Assembly: GCA_013397695.1 (NCBI GenBank)
Contig: VYZI01000003.1
Location: 3,211,696-3,275,695 of the forward strand
DNA length: 64,000 nucleotides
Reading direction: 5' to 3'
From: Centropus unirufus
Taxonomy: Eukaryota; Chordata; Aves; Cuculiformes; Centropidae
Shown here: piece after piece, positions 10,404 through 22,862 of the stretch
Layout of the letters: every line of letters begins with the position of its first letter
Numbering within the stretch: position 1 is the stretch's first letter
The notes under the pieces: model-generated
What the model saw: the letters and a program-made list of their open reading frames with translations, nothing else
Told to the model about the DNA's origin: nothing
Database searches by the model: none
Made by a program: the position numbers and the translations under genes

Positions 10404-12085
10404 TCCATTTTGTCTGTCCCTTAGTCCTTACCCAGAGGGTCTCAACTACATACAATGGCACCCCTCCACTCTGCTGCCTCGACTGCCCTATCTATCCCTC
10501 CTGAAGAGCCTGTAACCATCCATCATATCACACCAATCACAAGACTCATCCCACCACCTTTCACTTATGCCAATCATGTCCTATCTTTGGGACTGGTCCA
10601 AAGCTTCCAGCTCCTCCTGCTTATTCCTCATGCTGTGTGCATTCATGTACAAACACTTCAAGTGTGGTTCATTGTGTCCATCTCCTTGTGAAGCAGTCTG
10701 AACCTCCCTAGGATGCAGCTCCTCAGACTTTGGCATACTTTTCCATTGCTTGTCCCTGACTAGCCTGCTATTTATTACACCTTTCCCCCTTTAAATCTAG
10801 TTTCAATCCCTATTAGTCAGCTCTGCTAGCTCTTGCACAAAAAAACTTTTCCCTTTCTGTGAAAAATGTGCATGTCATCAGACACCACTAGACCTGATGA
10901 TGAATAGACCATCCCATGGCTGAAAACCCCAAAGTTCTGCCAACATCAACCTCAGAGCCATGTGTTGACCAGCTAGGCCTGCCTGCTCAATTTGATATTA
11001 TTCTCTGCAACCGAAAGGTTTGAAGAAAGTACCAAATGCACACCTGACCCTTTAACCAACCATCCCAAGGCTTGGAAATCTCTTTTGATTACTTTAGGAT
11101 TTCTCTTTGCCATCTCTTTACAACTTACATGAAGAAACACTGATGGGTAACAATCTGAGGGCTTTAACAGACTAGGGGGTTTTCTGGATATATCTCTTAC
11201 CATGGCTCCATGGAGGCATCAGATTTCCCTGTGGATTGTGTCTAGTCACCATATCGGATTCTGCACTCACTTCAGAAGGAAACAATCCTTCTTTTTTACT
11301 TTCCATGAGTGGTGGTGATGTAGGGGGTTGACTGCCTAGATGACACCTCCACCCCAGAAGCCCCTCTGCCTATATCATCAGCTGTTTGGCCATCCAATTC
11401 CAGGTCCTTGTACATGTTGTATACAGGCACCTGGGAAGGTGAGGCAGGCTGAGAACAGATTCACCTGCCACTCTAAGCAGTAAACCTTTTCCACCCTCCC
11501 TCATCTTCTGTGCCTTCCCCAGCTGCCTGGTGGTGGAAGTAGGATGACAAGTCCTTTGTCTCCTGTGCTGCGGTTGTCTGGTGCATGTCTTTCAGGGGTC
11601 ACAAGGTATGATTCCACCAATCAATCTCCTTCTCTGATTATCTAATAGTCCTCAGCCTTGATGCCACCTCCTAATGCTCTATCATCAGGCTGAGCAGTTC
11701 CTTTACTTAGGCACATATCCCACAGGTCACCTTGGTCCTGCTATCTGATACTGACCCAAAACTTGGGCACACCCTTCAGCCTGGAACTTGGACAGCTGTG
11801 TGTTCCCTGGAGAGGACCATTTGATTGGCCACATCTGGCCTTGCAGCTGGATGGACTATGAGGGACGCTGAGGGTACAACCTTTTCCTAGGTGGTTACCA
11901 TGGCTCCTGCTCATCTCAGCTCCCGGGACAGAGCCCTGCCTGCTTGACATCCCTGCCAAAACTGGCGTGCCACATCCTTCTGAGGTGCCATGTCCTGGAC
12001 ATGGCACTCCTGGCTGAGGTCTCAGCCTATCCCCTGGATCCAGGAAGCCCCCATTTCCTCCTTGACACATGCTCAGCCAGATTTA
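10404..12085 (-). mobile_element. CR1 LINE, long copy: endonuclease to ORF1 region (5' portion)
   Basis: Right of the LTR the plus strand resumes CR1 consensus text in reverse: the first endonuclease part (about 10420-10700, including the CTCCTGAAGAGCCTGTA and CCAGCTCCTCCTGCTTATTC blocks), then the ORF1/ORF2 linking region (about 10780-11300), then the GC-rich ORF1 area. Bases 11690-11820 still resemble the part of CR1 that encodes the start of ORF1. Against the consensus, several hundred bases of the endonuclease are missing exactly where the LTR stands. Homology fades near 12085. With 8476-9857 this is a nearly end-to-end but internally deleted CR1 of about 3 kb; intact elements are about 4.5 kb. 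Confidence 0.8.
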
Positions 12086-12101
12086 ACAAACCGTGTGTAA
12101 T

Positions 12102-12126
12102 AAAACTGGTTTTGTAAACCAGTTTT
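12102..12126. repeat. Perfect 11-bp inverted repeat, 3-base loop
   Basis: Arms AAAACTGGTTT and AAACCAGTTTT surround TGT. It lies 15-20 bases outside the apparent 5' edge of the long CR1. It could fold as a short hairpin, but nothing else suggests a functional RNA. Confidence 0.75.
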
Positions 12127-12129
12127 GTT

Positions 12130-15100
12130 CTTGTCTCTAAAGCTGAGAAGTTTAAAGTGGCTTTCTTCCTTCTGCCTGAGATATCTTCCCCTCGTGACTT
12201 TCCTGAGAAGAGCTTCAGACACCCATGGAGAGCTGAAGTGGTATGGAGAATGCCTGGTACAAAAGAACATTCCTCTGGAAAGGAGGCACTGGAGTGGCAG
12301 AAGCTATATTGATGGCATGTCTGAGGAACAGCAAGTAAGAGAGGATAAATGGAGCTAGTAAAATTCTGAAGGTTATGGAAACACATGGCAGATGAATGGT
12401 GGGGTTGGGTATGTGTATTATTGTAACTGATGAAAGCACAAAGTAAGAACATAAACAAAGCTTTAAGAAAGGTTTAAGAGAGCCGAAACAGCACAGAGTG
12501 CATTAGGCATACAAGAAAGAGCATCAAGAAAGACTCCCAAGCTTTCTAAATGCTTACTTTTTGTCAGCTCTCATCTATTCTACAAGCTCAAACACATGAA
12601 CTAAGGAAAGCCTAATATCAAATAAAGGCATAGCAAACCACAGTCACTGTAGAAAAAGATAATATAACCGAATTGAGGAAAAAATGCAAATTATTTGAGA
12701 TTTAAAAAGAGGAAACGTGAACTGAAAGAAGCTGTGGTGCAGAACAGGGCAAATTAAATCAATAGAATATTTTTAATAAAAATTTTCAACATTTATTTGG
12801 CCTTCTGAGTCATGACCTTGGCTCCATGACACTCAGAGTAAAATTTTTAAAATCCATATTATATACATATTTTTTAACCAGAGCATTCTTGCACATTCTG
12901 TCATTACTGTCCAAATACTGTTTGCTGTAATCTAAAGAAGCAGTAAAATCCTATATCAAACTCAAAGCAGCACGGGGTTTTTAGGGTGAGTAACCTGAAG
13001 GAGGCCTCCTTTCAAATGCCAGATGCCATGAATTTTTTATTCCATACAGTGAGAAGGGTGGAAAGAAGACAGGTATTTATGGTTTTCTTGTTTGAGAAAG
13101 ATTAAGGATTTTCACTTCATATGGCAAGTCTTTTCACAAGTGTGATTTCGTTTCCAACTCAGTTTATTTAATGAGAGAATTACATTAATGTTTGTCATAT
13201 TTGCACGTTAATACCTTGTGATATTTTCAGACTTTATGCAGTATAGTCTTAAATTTATTTTACTTGTGACTAAATGTAGTTTCTATGGTTACAAACAGTT
13301 TCAATTTTTGCCTTTGAAAACATAATGATTTTTCACATTGAAACAAAAGGAAGGTAAAAGCAATTTAGCAGACATAGTAATTTCATGTCATTTTCTTTTT
13401 ACTTTTCTAGTTCACTTAATTTTTGTACCTTGTATGGCTTATAAAAAAATTTATTGTTGGAAGAATTTTCTTGTCATAAAAATGCAGATCGACTGAAATT
13501 TTGCAGAATGCTGTGATTTTTGTAGATACTTTTCTGAAGAGGAAGATAGATTTAGAGTTAATTATTTTTTTAATTAATTATTACCCTTCTGATATCTTTA
13601 AAATATTAGAAGTCACTATATTGCGAACATGGGTAGAGATAAAAGGTAAGGACACTGAGACTCATTGAAGAAAAAGAAAGCTGTCAATTAGGATGACAAT
13701 ATTGACCATAAGGCAATGGCAGAACATCAGTCTGGGATTCTACTGGAGCTAGTTACTGCTCATCCTTTCCTGTCTATCATGCATTTAATGCTATCTTTGG
13801 TGAGAGGATAATAAAAAAGTAGATACAAAGTACCAAAGGACTACCTACCTGGTTCACATGGACAACTCACACTGCAGGAAAAATAGTATAGTCACACTAC
13901 TAGAGATGACGTGTGAATGAAAAAAACAACTCTTAATCTTTTTAGCCTCAAAAATTTATTTCAGTGTTAAAATTGTGAAAATCAGAGTTTGATACTCTAA
14001 CATGAGCTACAGGCGCTTGCTTCTGGTGGAGCAAGGCTTCATTTCATATAGTCAATGTTTGCTGCTTTTGGCAGGCATAGACTACATTTTTTTATCACTT
14101 GGCTTCTTTAGTTGATATTGCTGGAAGCTGTGAGCCCAGATACACAGTCAATATTCACTTTAATAAGTAAATTTCCTAGCAGCAAGAAAATCATATTATA
14201 ACATCACCTGAACTGACCTATGCTCTCAAGGCCCCTTTAGCAATAGTTGTATATCCAGAAATTCTTTGACCTTTCAGTACTGTGCAAAGATATGGAACAC
14301 CTGTAAATACCACTCAAATGTTGTGCTCAGATTTAGCTACTCCAAGATTTATGCCTGCAGTCCAATAGTTTGGATCTCTTGTAAGAAACAATATGAAGAA
14401 TATTCTTCATCTACAAAATGTACAATAAAGTGTGAATTCTGAGAAACTGTATATTTTTGTCTGAGACTGACACTGGTGACTTTACGCCATTTCATTGAGA
14501 ATGTGAGCTGAGAAGCTTTGAATTTTAACTTTCTTATATAAGAAATATATAAGGACACTTCTCAAGTCACACAGCATTTTCTGCATGTAGCACAACTGTG
14601 TTGCCTATATTGCATGTTGAACAACTTCAGAGATGTTATCCAGGTTGTTTTGGACACTAATGTGCCAAAAAAATAAAAATAAACCCTGCTGTCCTGTTAA
14701 TGACTATGTTTTAAATTCTTGGAGAAGAAGTGTGATAGAAATGAAAGCCATTATTACGTGCAATGTTATATGGGGAAAAAAAATTGAAAGAGGTTTCCCT
14801 CTTGCTCTGTTCTGTTTAACGCAGCATAATATTGCAGTTTATAATCCTTGAAAGTCATATGTGCATCCAGAACAATATTGAGTAATCGACTGTCATAATG
14901 ATTTATAGAATACAACATGGTAAGACAACTTTTTCAAGTGACATTGATTATTACTGTAATATATTGTAATGTAAAATGTAGTGTGGTATGCAAAAATCCA
15001 TATGCTTTATATTTTTTTAGAATATAAATATACTAAATGTATATATACTTTCAATGTAGTATTGAAAATATAAAATAAGTGCTTGTAGTATAATCACTTT

Positions 15101-18100
15101 TAGCAAGATTTTAATCTTAATGTTCTTGGTCCAGGTTTATTATTCTTCCTGTGCTGACGCTACTTCTGTAAAGCTCAGTTGATAGGTATATGTCTATTAC
15201 AGCAGTTTTATTTAACAGCTCAATATAGATTTTACAGTAATGAGGACCAGAGAGTTGCAAATCTGTGTGAATGAACATGGACTGAAAACTGTGACAAATC
15301 TGGTGACATTTAGAATGTATTCTTTGCAAAGCATTTTAATTTCGCAACAATTCTACGAAATCTAATTAACGCAATGTCAGTGTTGCAGATTAGAATATTA
15401 TACCATGTTTGGCCTCTCTACATTTCATTAACTTCTATAAATAGCTGAGAGTCTTTGTTCAATATCCAGGAAATCAAATAAATATTCAAGTATACAATAA
15501 TAAGACACCCCTCCAACTCCTCCTTTATCTTGTGAATATTTAAATTGCTCAAAAATCTTATGTTTAGTGGTAATAACCATCAAAACATGATAAAAGTAAA
15601 CAAGGACAGAATATATGCTTGTGTTATTCTCTCGTGGAATTTCTCATTAGGATTCCAGTTGAAATGTTTCCTGCAGTTAGAAGGGTGTGTATAATGAGTG
15701 GTAATGATCTGTCAGTGGTAAGACCTGCTAAGTGCTGACCTGGTAAGTGCTGAGCTTGAACAAGGTGGCCTGAAGAACCTTGTGGACCTTGAAGCTGTAA
15801 ATATCTAGAGAGATACAGTGTGCTTAATTCATAGCAGCGTAAGCATGCAAATGCATACATAAAATCATATGAATGCAAAGTACCTGCAAAACTTACCAGT
15901 TAGATGTTTTTTACACATATTGGCTGCAAGACTGGCACGAAAATACTTTTTTCGTAATTCTTGCTTCACAGGGTTTAGGAATAAACTTCAGATCTGGGTA
16001 TTTTGGCTGTGTCACAGGGCTGCTGCATACTGTCTCAGTGACTTTGAACAAGATACTTGGACTGTTATTTGTCACAACTTTCCATCTATGGAAGGAGATA
16101 AAACATCTTGATTTTTGCTTATTTGGTTGGTTGGTTTGTTTATTTTCCTGTGGAGATAAAGGAAAAATAAGCTCATAATAACTTTCTCAGGATAGATGAA
16201 AATTTCAGGAAAAGTCATCTTATACCATATCAGTGAAGTGAAATACCTTAAAGTGATGTGGAAGTCTAAATTAAATTTTACCTTTTTTCTTAACTTTGAA
16301 AGTATTGCCAGAGGCAGCAGCTAATGAATACAAGGAAGGGATTTTTTACCAATCATTACTATTTCATGTACATGGTTGATATTCAAATGTAGGAAACATT
16401 TGCTCTGCTGAAACTAATAAACTTTTTGGTCTCTGAAAAAACCCACAAAACTTGGATAGATCCCAGATTTTCAACCTAACATTTGACTTAACTGTTAGTT
16501 AGAGTAGGTCAAATCAAGAGTCTAATTGATGCAGGACTGTATGCATACAGTGTCAATCTGGAGCACCTATATGTTCCCAGCATCACATCTGACCTGAATC
16601 ATCCTCAGCATTACCTATTTCTGTCTACTTTAGACATGCACAGCAATAGGCAGTCTGAATCCAGACCTCAGGATGCATCCTCTCACTCTAAATGGACTGG
16701 TTAAGATTTTCAGTCATTTTCATAGGAACTGAGGATGCTTATTCCTTCATGCAATTTATTCCCCCCCAAAAAATAAAAAAGCCAATCAATGCATAATGGA
16801 AATAGCATCAGAAAAAGAAAGCAAACTCAGTCTCCCAATTAAAAATAGATGTATTGTAGGAAAACTTGGTGTAGAAAAGTTTTATTGGAAGATCAGATAG
16901 GGTATCAACTGTGCAAACAGAATTCTGCTCTCATTTATTTAAGCATATGACTAGTTACTCTTAATATCAATTGGTCTTAACTGGCTGCTGAGTGATAGAA
17001 GTCTCATAATACACACAGAAACCTGCATACAAATTTTGGCTTGTGTCAATTAATTGAGAAAACACAGACACCCGAGATTACCCGGGAAACTGCAATATTG
17101 TTTGTTGGTGACTTAATTTCTTCCTTCTGGTGTAGTTACAACAAGCAGTCACGCTCCCTTCTACCTCCTTCAAGGAAGTGCTCCTGGCGAACCTACTGGA
17201 GGACTTGTGCCCAGTTCTATCCTTTTTATTTTTTTCTAAAATAAGGTCTCAGTTTAGGGGCTCCTATTTTTTGCAGTAGGATAAAGGATTTAATTTTTAG
17301 ATCTTGTAAGGCATTGGCTGTAAGTGCCTCAAAATAATAAAAACAAATATATATTTTTTTCAAATAAAGCCTTTTCCACTCTCTTTTCTATTCTTTCCTC
17401 ATCTTTTCTTTAGAAATTCTTATTCCTTTCTAAAACTTTGCATTTCAGACAACTCTCCTCTTCGCTCCGATTCTCTGTTCCTCCGTTCATGCTTTCAGGC
17501 TGACTCTGGGGAAACAAACAGATATTCAGGACTCTTTAGTTTCCAACCACTCTCAGTCCTCAGGCCAAAAGCTCTGTAGTTCTGTTAATATCTTTCACTT
17601 CTGCTATCTCAGCCTGTTTGTCCTTAGCTCTGATGTATTACATCCTTGGAGCTATCTTGTCTCACTAAGGCAGCAATCCACCAGAGTTATTCTGAGAAAT
17701 GGATATGTTTCAGAGGCGGTATCAATTCAAATATGAACTTGTATCTTTTTGGTTTAATTTATAGAGTCTGCAACACAAAATTGATTTCTAGATTTTTTTT
17801 TGTGAAGCTCCTATAAACAGTAATCATCTCAATTTTAAGGAGAAAGGTAGTATACATAGTAATACTATATTGTCGTCCCCTACCAATAAAAGTGAGTGAA
17901 ATAAATAAGCTGTATAACATACAGTGAAATTACATTTCACATCCTTTCCCAAACCTGCTAATTAGTTATATATTTAAAATGAAATTGCTTGAGAAAATAG
18001 ACTTTCTAACAGATCATTCTGATATTTGCTCCCTAATTAAGTTCAGCAGTTTGGGCGTTTTTCTCCCCATCATTTCTATTGTTTTTTGCACCCCTAAGCT

Positions 18101-19640
18101 TACACTAGGCCCATCAGCAACCTCATCACCTGTGTTATATCCTTTTATTCTTTCACTTTTTCTGTCTTTCATGAAGCTTCATATTGTTTCCTGCTCAGCT
18201 GTAGGTGCCTAGCAAGCAACTCTCTTGGCACCAAAATTCATGTTTCCTCTTTAAATATGTCTACCTATCTCTGTCTTCAAATCTTTCTCTATTATTTGCT
18301 TAATGGCTAGGCAAAAGGCCAAGAACTTGTCTTTTATTAATTGGTTCACCAGCCCCACTCCCCAGAGCAAGGGCTCCTGAGAGAATACATTTGGGACTCA
18401 GCCTCTAGGAGGATGCTTCCACTATCCTGAGGAATATAAAGGGCTCTAGATCTGGGGACTGCTTTGCAAGCTGGATGGAATGTCTTCCTGTGCCCAGCAA
18501 ATGTTGTGAAAACTCTTTAAAAACCTCATTGTATTAAAGAAATTATTTGGAAAGAAAAATCAAAATAATATTTACACTTTGGGCTGCTTTATTCATTATT
18601 AAATTAAAACTTTATTTTACTTCATGTTTTATATCATCAGTAGCAAAAGTGTGCATTTACTGCTAACATAAACTCTGAAAGCATAATTATAATTTTGAAC
18701 TATGCTAGCTGTAGTGAGTACAGACACTACTATCAAACTGGACTATTTGTATTTGTTTAACTCATTTAACGATCTACACTAGTTTACCTAACTGAATTCA
18801 ATCTTATATGTGGGTCAAGTTATGTCATGTAGCTTCTTTTAGATTTCTTTATCTGTGTTTCAAATCAAATCACATTGCTTGCAAATTTTATTAAGGGTCT
18901 GAGCTAGTGTTTTTTTTTCCAGTAAAATTCAGCCTTTGAATGGAAATAAAATATGAGCTTTGGCAGCTTCCATCCTACCTGATTTATAGATTCATAGAGA
19001 AATCCTTTTTCCAGAACTGAAAAATGTTTTTTTACCAAAAATGAGTAAATGCAGAGAAAAAGAGAGAAGAAAATCTGCAGAAAAAAAGCAGATTTAAAAA
19101 AAATAAATGCAATACATAATATTTTTATACAAAGAATAAAATAATCTTTTTGTTTGTTTGTTTTTACTTTAAAAATAACCTCATTTCAGCCCTAAATTTC
19201 TCACTGGGCATCATGTGTTGTCCATTTCTTTCTGCACGTTATGTAGAGTTTTTCCCAAGGCATTGAAAGCTTCCTTTTTGACTTCAATAAGGTAGGATAT
19301 GCCTGAGTTATTCCCCACTCTGCCCTAGAGCAGTACCACAGTCCAAAAAGAAGTTTGTTGGTATTATTCTTCCTTTAGGATATATAGACATCATCACTTC
19401 TCCTTTAAGATATCATTGAGACATCTATTACTTGATCTAACTCTTTAAGAATGTATAACACTGTTAGAGAGGGGATAAACAAAACAAACATTACCAAAAC
19501 TCTGGAATTAACTGGGTGTCGAAGGAACACTGGGTGCAATGAGTTAATGACAAGCCACAAATCCAAACCTTCCCAATACAAACCATGATAGTGAGGATTA
19601 CAGGAATTATATTCCAACTAAGTACTGCTCTAACAAATAA
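12130..19640. other. AT-rich non-coding stretch, nothing recognised
   Basis: No repeat family, RNA gene or coding exon could be supported. Frames are short and unlike any protein I know. The stretch from about 17360 to 17500 is pyrimidine-rich on the plus strand. An AT-rich part near 14940-15080 has many TATA-like words and no clear period. Confidence 0.5.
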
Positions 19641-20305
19641 GAATCATAGAATTGCAGTATGATTTAGGTTGGAAAAGACCTTGAAGGTCATTGAGTCCAA
19701 CTGTAAACCTAACACTGCCAAATCCAGTACTAAATCATGACCCTATGTACCAAATCTACATATCTTCTAAATACTTCTAGGGAGGATATCTCAACAACTT
19801 CTCTGAGCAGCCTGTTCCAAAGCTTGACAAACCTTGTAATGAAGAAATTTTTCCTAATATCCAGTCCAACCCCCCCCTGGTGCAAGTTGAGGTCTTTTCT
19901 TCTCATCCTATTGTTAGTTACTTGGGAGAAGAGATGCCCCACTACAACCTTCATTCAGGAGCTGTAGAGAGTGATGCCTCCCCTCAGTCTATTTTCTCCA
20001 GACTGAACAGTCCCAGTGCCCTCAACCGCTCTTCATAAGACTTGCTCTCCAGCCCCTTCACCAACTTTGCTGCCCTTCTCTGGACATGCTCCAGGACCTC
20101 AATCGCTTTCTTGTACTGAGAGGCCCAAAACTAAACACAGCATTGAGGTGCAGCCTTGAATTGTGCAGGGGGACAATCATTTCCCTAGTCCTACTGGCCG
20201 TGCGATTTCTGATACAAGTCAGGACGCTACTGGCTTTCCTGGCCATCCAGGCACACTGCCATATTCACCTGGCTGCCAATAAAACACCCCCAGATCAAGA
20301 GTTTT
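19641..20305 (-). mobile_element. CR1 LINE 3' fragment, minus strand
   Basis: GAATCATAGAATTG at the left edge is the CR1 3' terminus in reverse. It is followed by GGTTGGAAAAGACCTTGAAGG and the usual series of CR1 blocks: the TCCAACTTG-type stretch, the CAGCCTGTTCCAAAGC block near 19810, the TTTCTCCAGACTGAACAG block near 19992, the CTCTGGACATGCTCCAG block near 20075, and ACACCCCCAGATCAAGAG near 20285. It is 5'-truncated at about 20305, the usual outcome of target-primed reverse transcription. Short frames inside it have no meaning of their own. Confidence 0.92.
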
Positions 20306-22295
20306 CTGGATCCAACTTTCAGTTATTAAACTTCAGATCCCTGCAATTACCAGAAGTACAAAATGCGATATTATGGACAAACATGTGTAGACAAGGATAA
20401 ACTGAATAACATATATGTTCCTTATATGGTCTCTATGATTATTTTACAATAAAAGGTCCGAGACATGCAATAATCATTTTATAAATGTGATACTGAATAC
20501 CAAAAATACTGTTCAGTCCCAGGCATATCCATGTTCATAATGTAGCATTAAGGCTACTGATTTTAGTTTTATGACAGAATTAGATAGAATTTTCAGACTG
20601 GCTATAGGACTAAACTGAAAAATAATGAGATACTAATATCTAATTATGCAAATAGTAAAGTTCAACTGGAGGCCATATTGCACTATTATGTAGCTAAAAA
20701 GCACAAACAAATCCAGAAAATTAGCTCATTTTTGAATAATAATCCTTAACCTAAATATGAATAAAAGGATTAGGGTTTGAGTTTTATTTATTTGTTTAGT
20801 TTTGTACAGTGTATAATTCTAATTTCTGAATAGTTTATGCAGAAATTTAACCAGAATTATAATTTTAGGAGGAAAATAGAAATAAATGAAAAAGATAAGA
20901 CATTTATTTTAGGAAGTAAAGAAACAATAATTTTAGGATCATTCCTTCAAGGACTGAGAATATGTGTACCTTTTTTTTTTCCTGAAGCAGGATGGGGCCA
21001 TTCAGCAAAAGAATATGTCTGCATTGTCTCTGAAGGATCAAGATTATTTCAAAGACAACAATGAATGCTTTTTAATTAAAAAATGAAAATTTTATAGAAA
21101 AAGAGCAGACAATTATTTAATTTTTAATAATAGCAACAAAAGTGTTATTCATGGCACAACATGCCTTTGAATATCTTCTATAAATGTACTCAATTCAAAG
21201 ATTATGAATGAGAGAAGATTAATTTGTTCAAGAGACAGCACACATGATTTTGCAATATTGTGGAATATATGAATATTTCACAGAGTTGAACTGATGGCTG
21301 TTTTCTCATGACAATGTTATTAACTTGTGAACTACATCCCATTGAGAGGTAATATTCATATTCCAAATGCTAACTCTTCAAAAGTAAAGAAAAATTAAGT
21401 GATTGAATATTTTTTAGTTATTCTTATATATTAGTTATCTTCATGAAGTTTTTTTTTTCTGATTTTTAAAAAAATCTAGACCACATGTTCCCACAGCTCT
21501 GTCCTCTTCACACTGAATCATCTCAGCCCTTTCTGGTTGTGAAGTCAAGTCTGCGTGTGAATACATGATACTGTATCTCCTCACACTATTTCTCATTGCA
21601 TCATTCAAGCCATCCATTTAACACTTTCTCTGAAGTAAAAAGTTTCTGAGTTGCTAGTTCAGAGGGCAGAGAAGAGCAAATACAGAATGTTTCAAAAGCT
21701 AGAAAAAAATACGTGTGACTTTTTGTATTTTACTTCTTTTTCTGCCATAGAGATTGTTGGAGATGCTCTAATCAACCCTATGAATGATTTCACATGCTTT
21801 ATCTGTATATGCTGATACATCTGCTCCCTGCTTGGCTGTCCACCCACAGTTGTTAGACGAGTAAGTGCAGTTATTAAAGAGAATGACTCTGTGAAGGGAA
21901 AGGCTGCTGGAGGCTTTGGAAAGTGTACCTGAGGCTACCAACTGGAATCACAGAGTTATGAGAGAGCTTAGCTAATGACTGTTAATGAATTTTTCCTCTA
22001 GTCATCAACAAAAGCAATCAAAGCTCTGGGTCTGCATCTTATCAGAACTAAGAGGGAAGTTAAAATAGCTTTGATTTGAACATGGAATATATTTAATTAA
22101 GACATGCAGCTACATATGCACAGCTGTATTCTTTCTGGTGCCAGTCCAGCTGTTCCTCTTCTGTCTAGAGGCTTGGCTTCCTTACAAGTGATGTCTTTGT
22201 GTTTTTGAATGCGAAGCATTTGGGATTTGAGTGGGTAAGAAGGATGGGGATAAATGAAAAGTTAAGTATCCCTTGGGAAGTGTAGGGGTGTGCAT
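20306..22295. other. AT-rich non-coding stretch, nothing recognised
   Basis: Plain AT-rich DNA with short A and T runs. I see no gene, no tandem array and no known repeat. Confidence 0.5.
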
Positions 22296-22862
22296 TGTTA
22301 CCCTGTTTTTGGCTAGGATGGAGTTAATTTTGGTATAGTGGTATAAAATTGCTATAGTGCTATGTTTTGGTTTTGGAGTGATGATAACATTGATAATACA
22401 TGGATGTTTGAGTTGTTGCTGAGCCGTAAAGGACTTTTCAACTTCTCATACTGAGCTGCCAATAAGAAGGTGGGGAGTGCACAAGATGCTGAGAGGTGAC
22501 ACAGCCCGGATAGCTGGCCCAAACCATCCAAAGGGATATTACATACCATTCAATGTCATCCTTTCTGTAGTAACTGAAGGGATGGGGGGACTGCTTCTCA
22601 GGGACTGACAGGGCATCAGTCAGCAAATGGTGAGCAATTGCTTTTCATTTGCATCACCTCTTTTTTCTTGGGGTTTCTTTCTTTCTTTCTCTTTTAAAAT
22701 AATAAATGTTAGTGTTAGAACACGTTATTTACTTTCAGTCACTAAACTGTTCTAATATTAACCCATGAGTTTTCTCACTTTTACCCTTCCAACACTCTCC
22801 CATCCTACCAGAATTGAGTAAGCAGCTGTGTGGTTTTTAGTTGCTAACTGTAGTTAAATCTC
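22296..22862 (+). mobile_element. ERV solo LTR (avian family with GGATGGAGTTAATTTT start)
   Basis: GGCTAGGATGGAGTTAATTTT opens a sequence that I recognise as a common bird ERV LTR. Later blocks agree: GTTGTTGCTGAGC, a CACAAGATGCTGAGAGG block, GACACAGCCCGGATAGCTGG, AAAGGGATATTACATACCAT, CATCAGTCAGCAAATGGTGAGC, then a pyrimidine tract, AATAAA and the U5 blocks CCCATGAGTTTTCTCACTTTT and AGCAGCTGTGTGGTTTTTAGTTGC. The orientation is plus. No retroviral genes adjoin it, so it is a solo LTR. It resembles LTRs of the ERVL group, but the family name was not verified. Confidence 0.85.
22701..22706 (+). promoter_or_regulatory. LTR polyadenylation signal
   Basis: AATAAA follows the CTTT-rich tract of the LTR, at the place where this LTR family carries its signal. 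Confidence 0.5.

Noticed and set aside
12027..12458. Overlapping frames on both strands as a possible small gene
   Set aside because: They cross the edge of the long CR1 and unique DNA, and no protein similarity was recognised.
17041..17244. Short plus-strand frame considered as an exon
   Set aside because: No domain, no clear donor and acceptor pair, and it ends in a T-rich low-complexity run.
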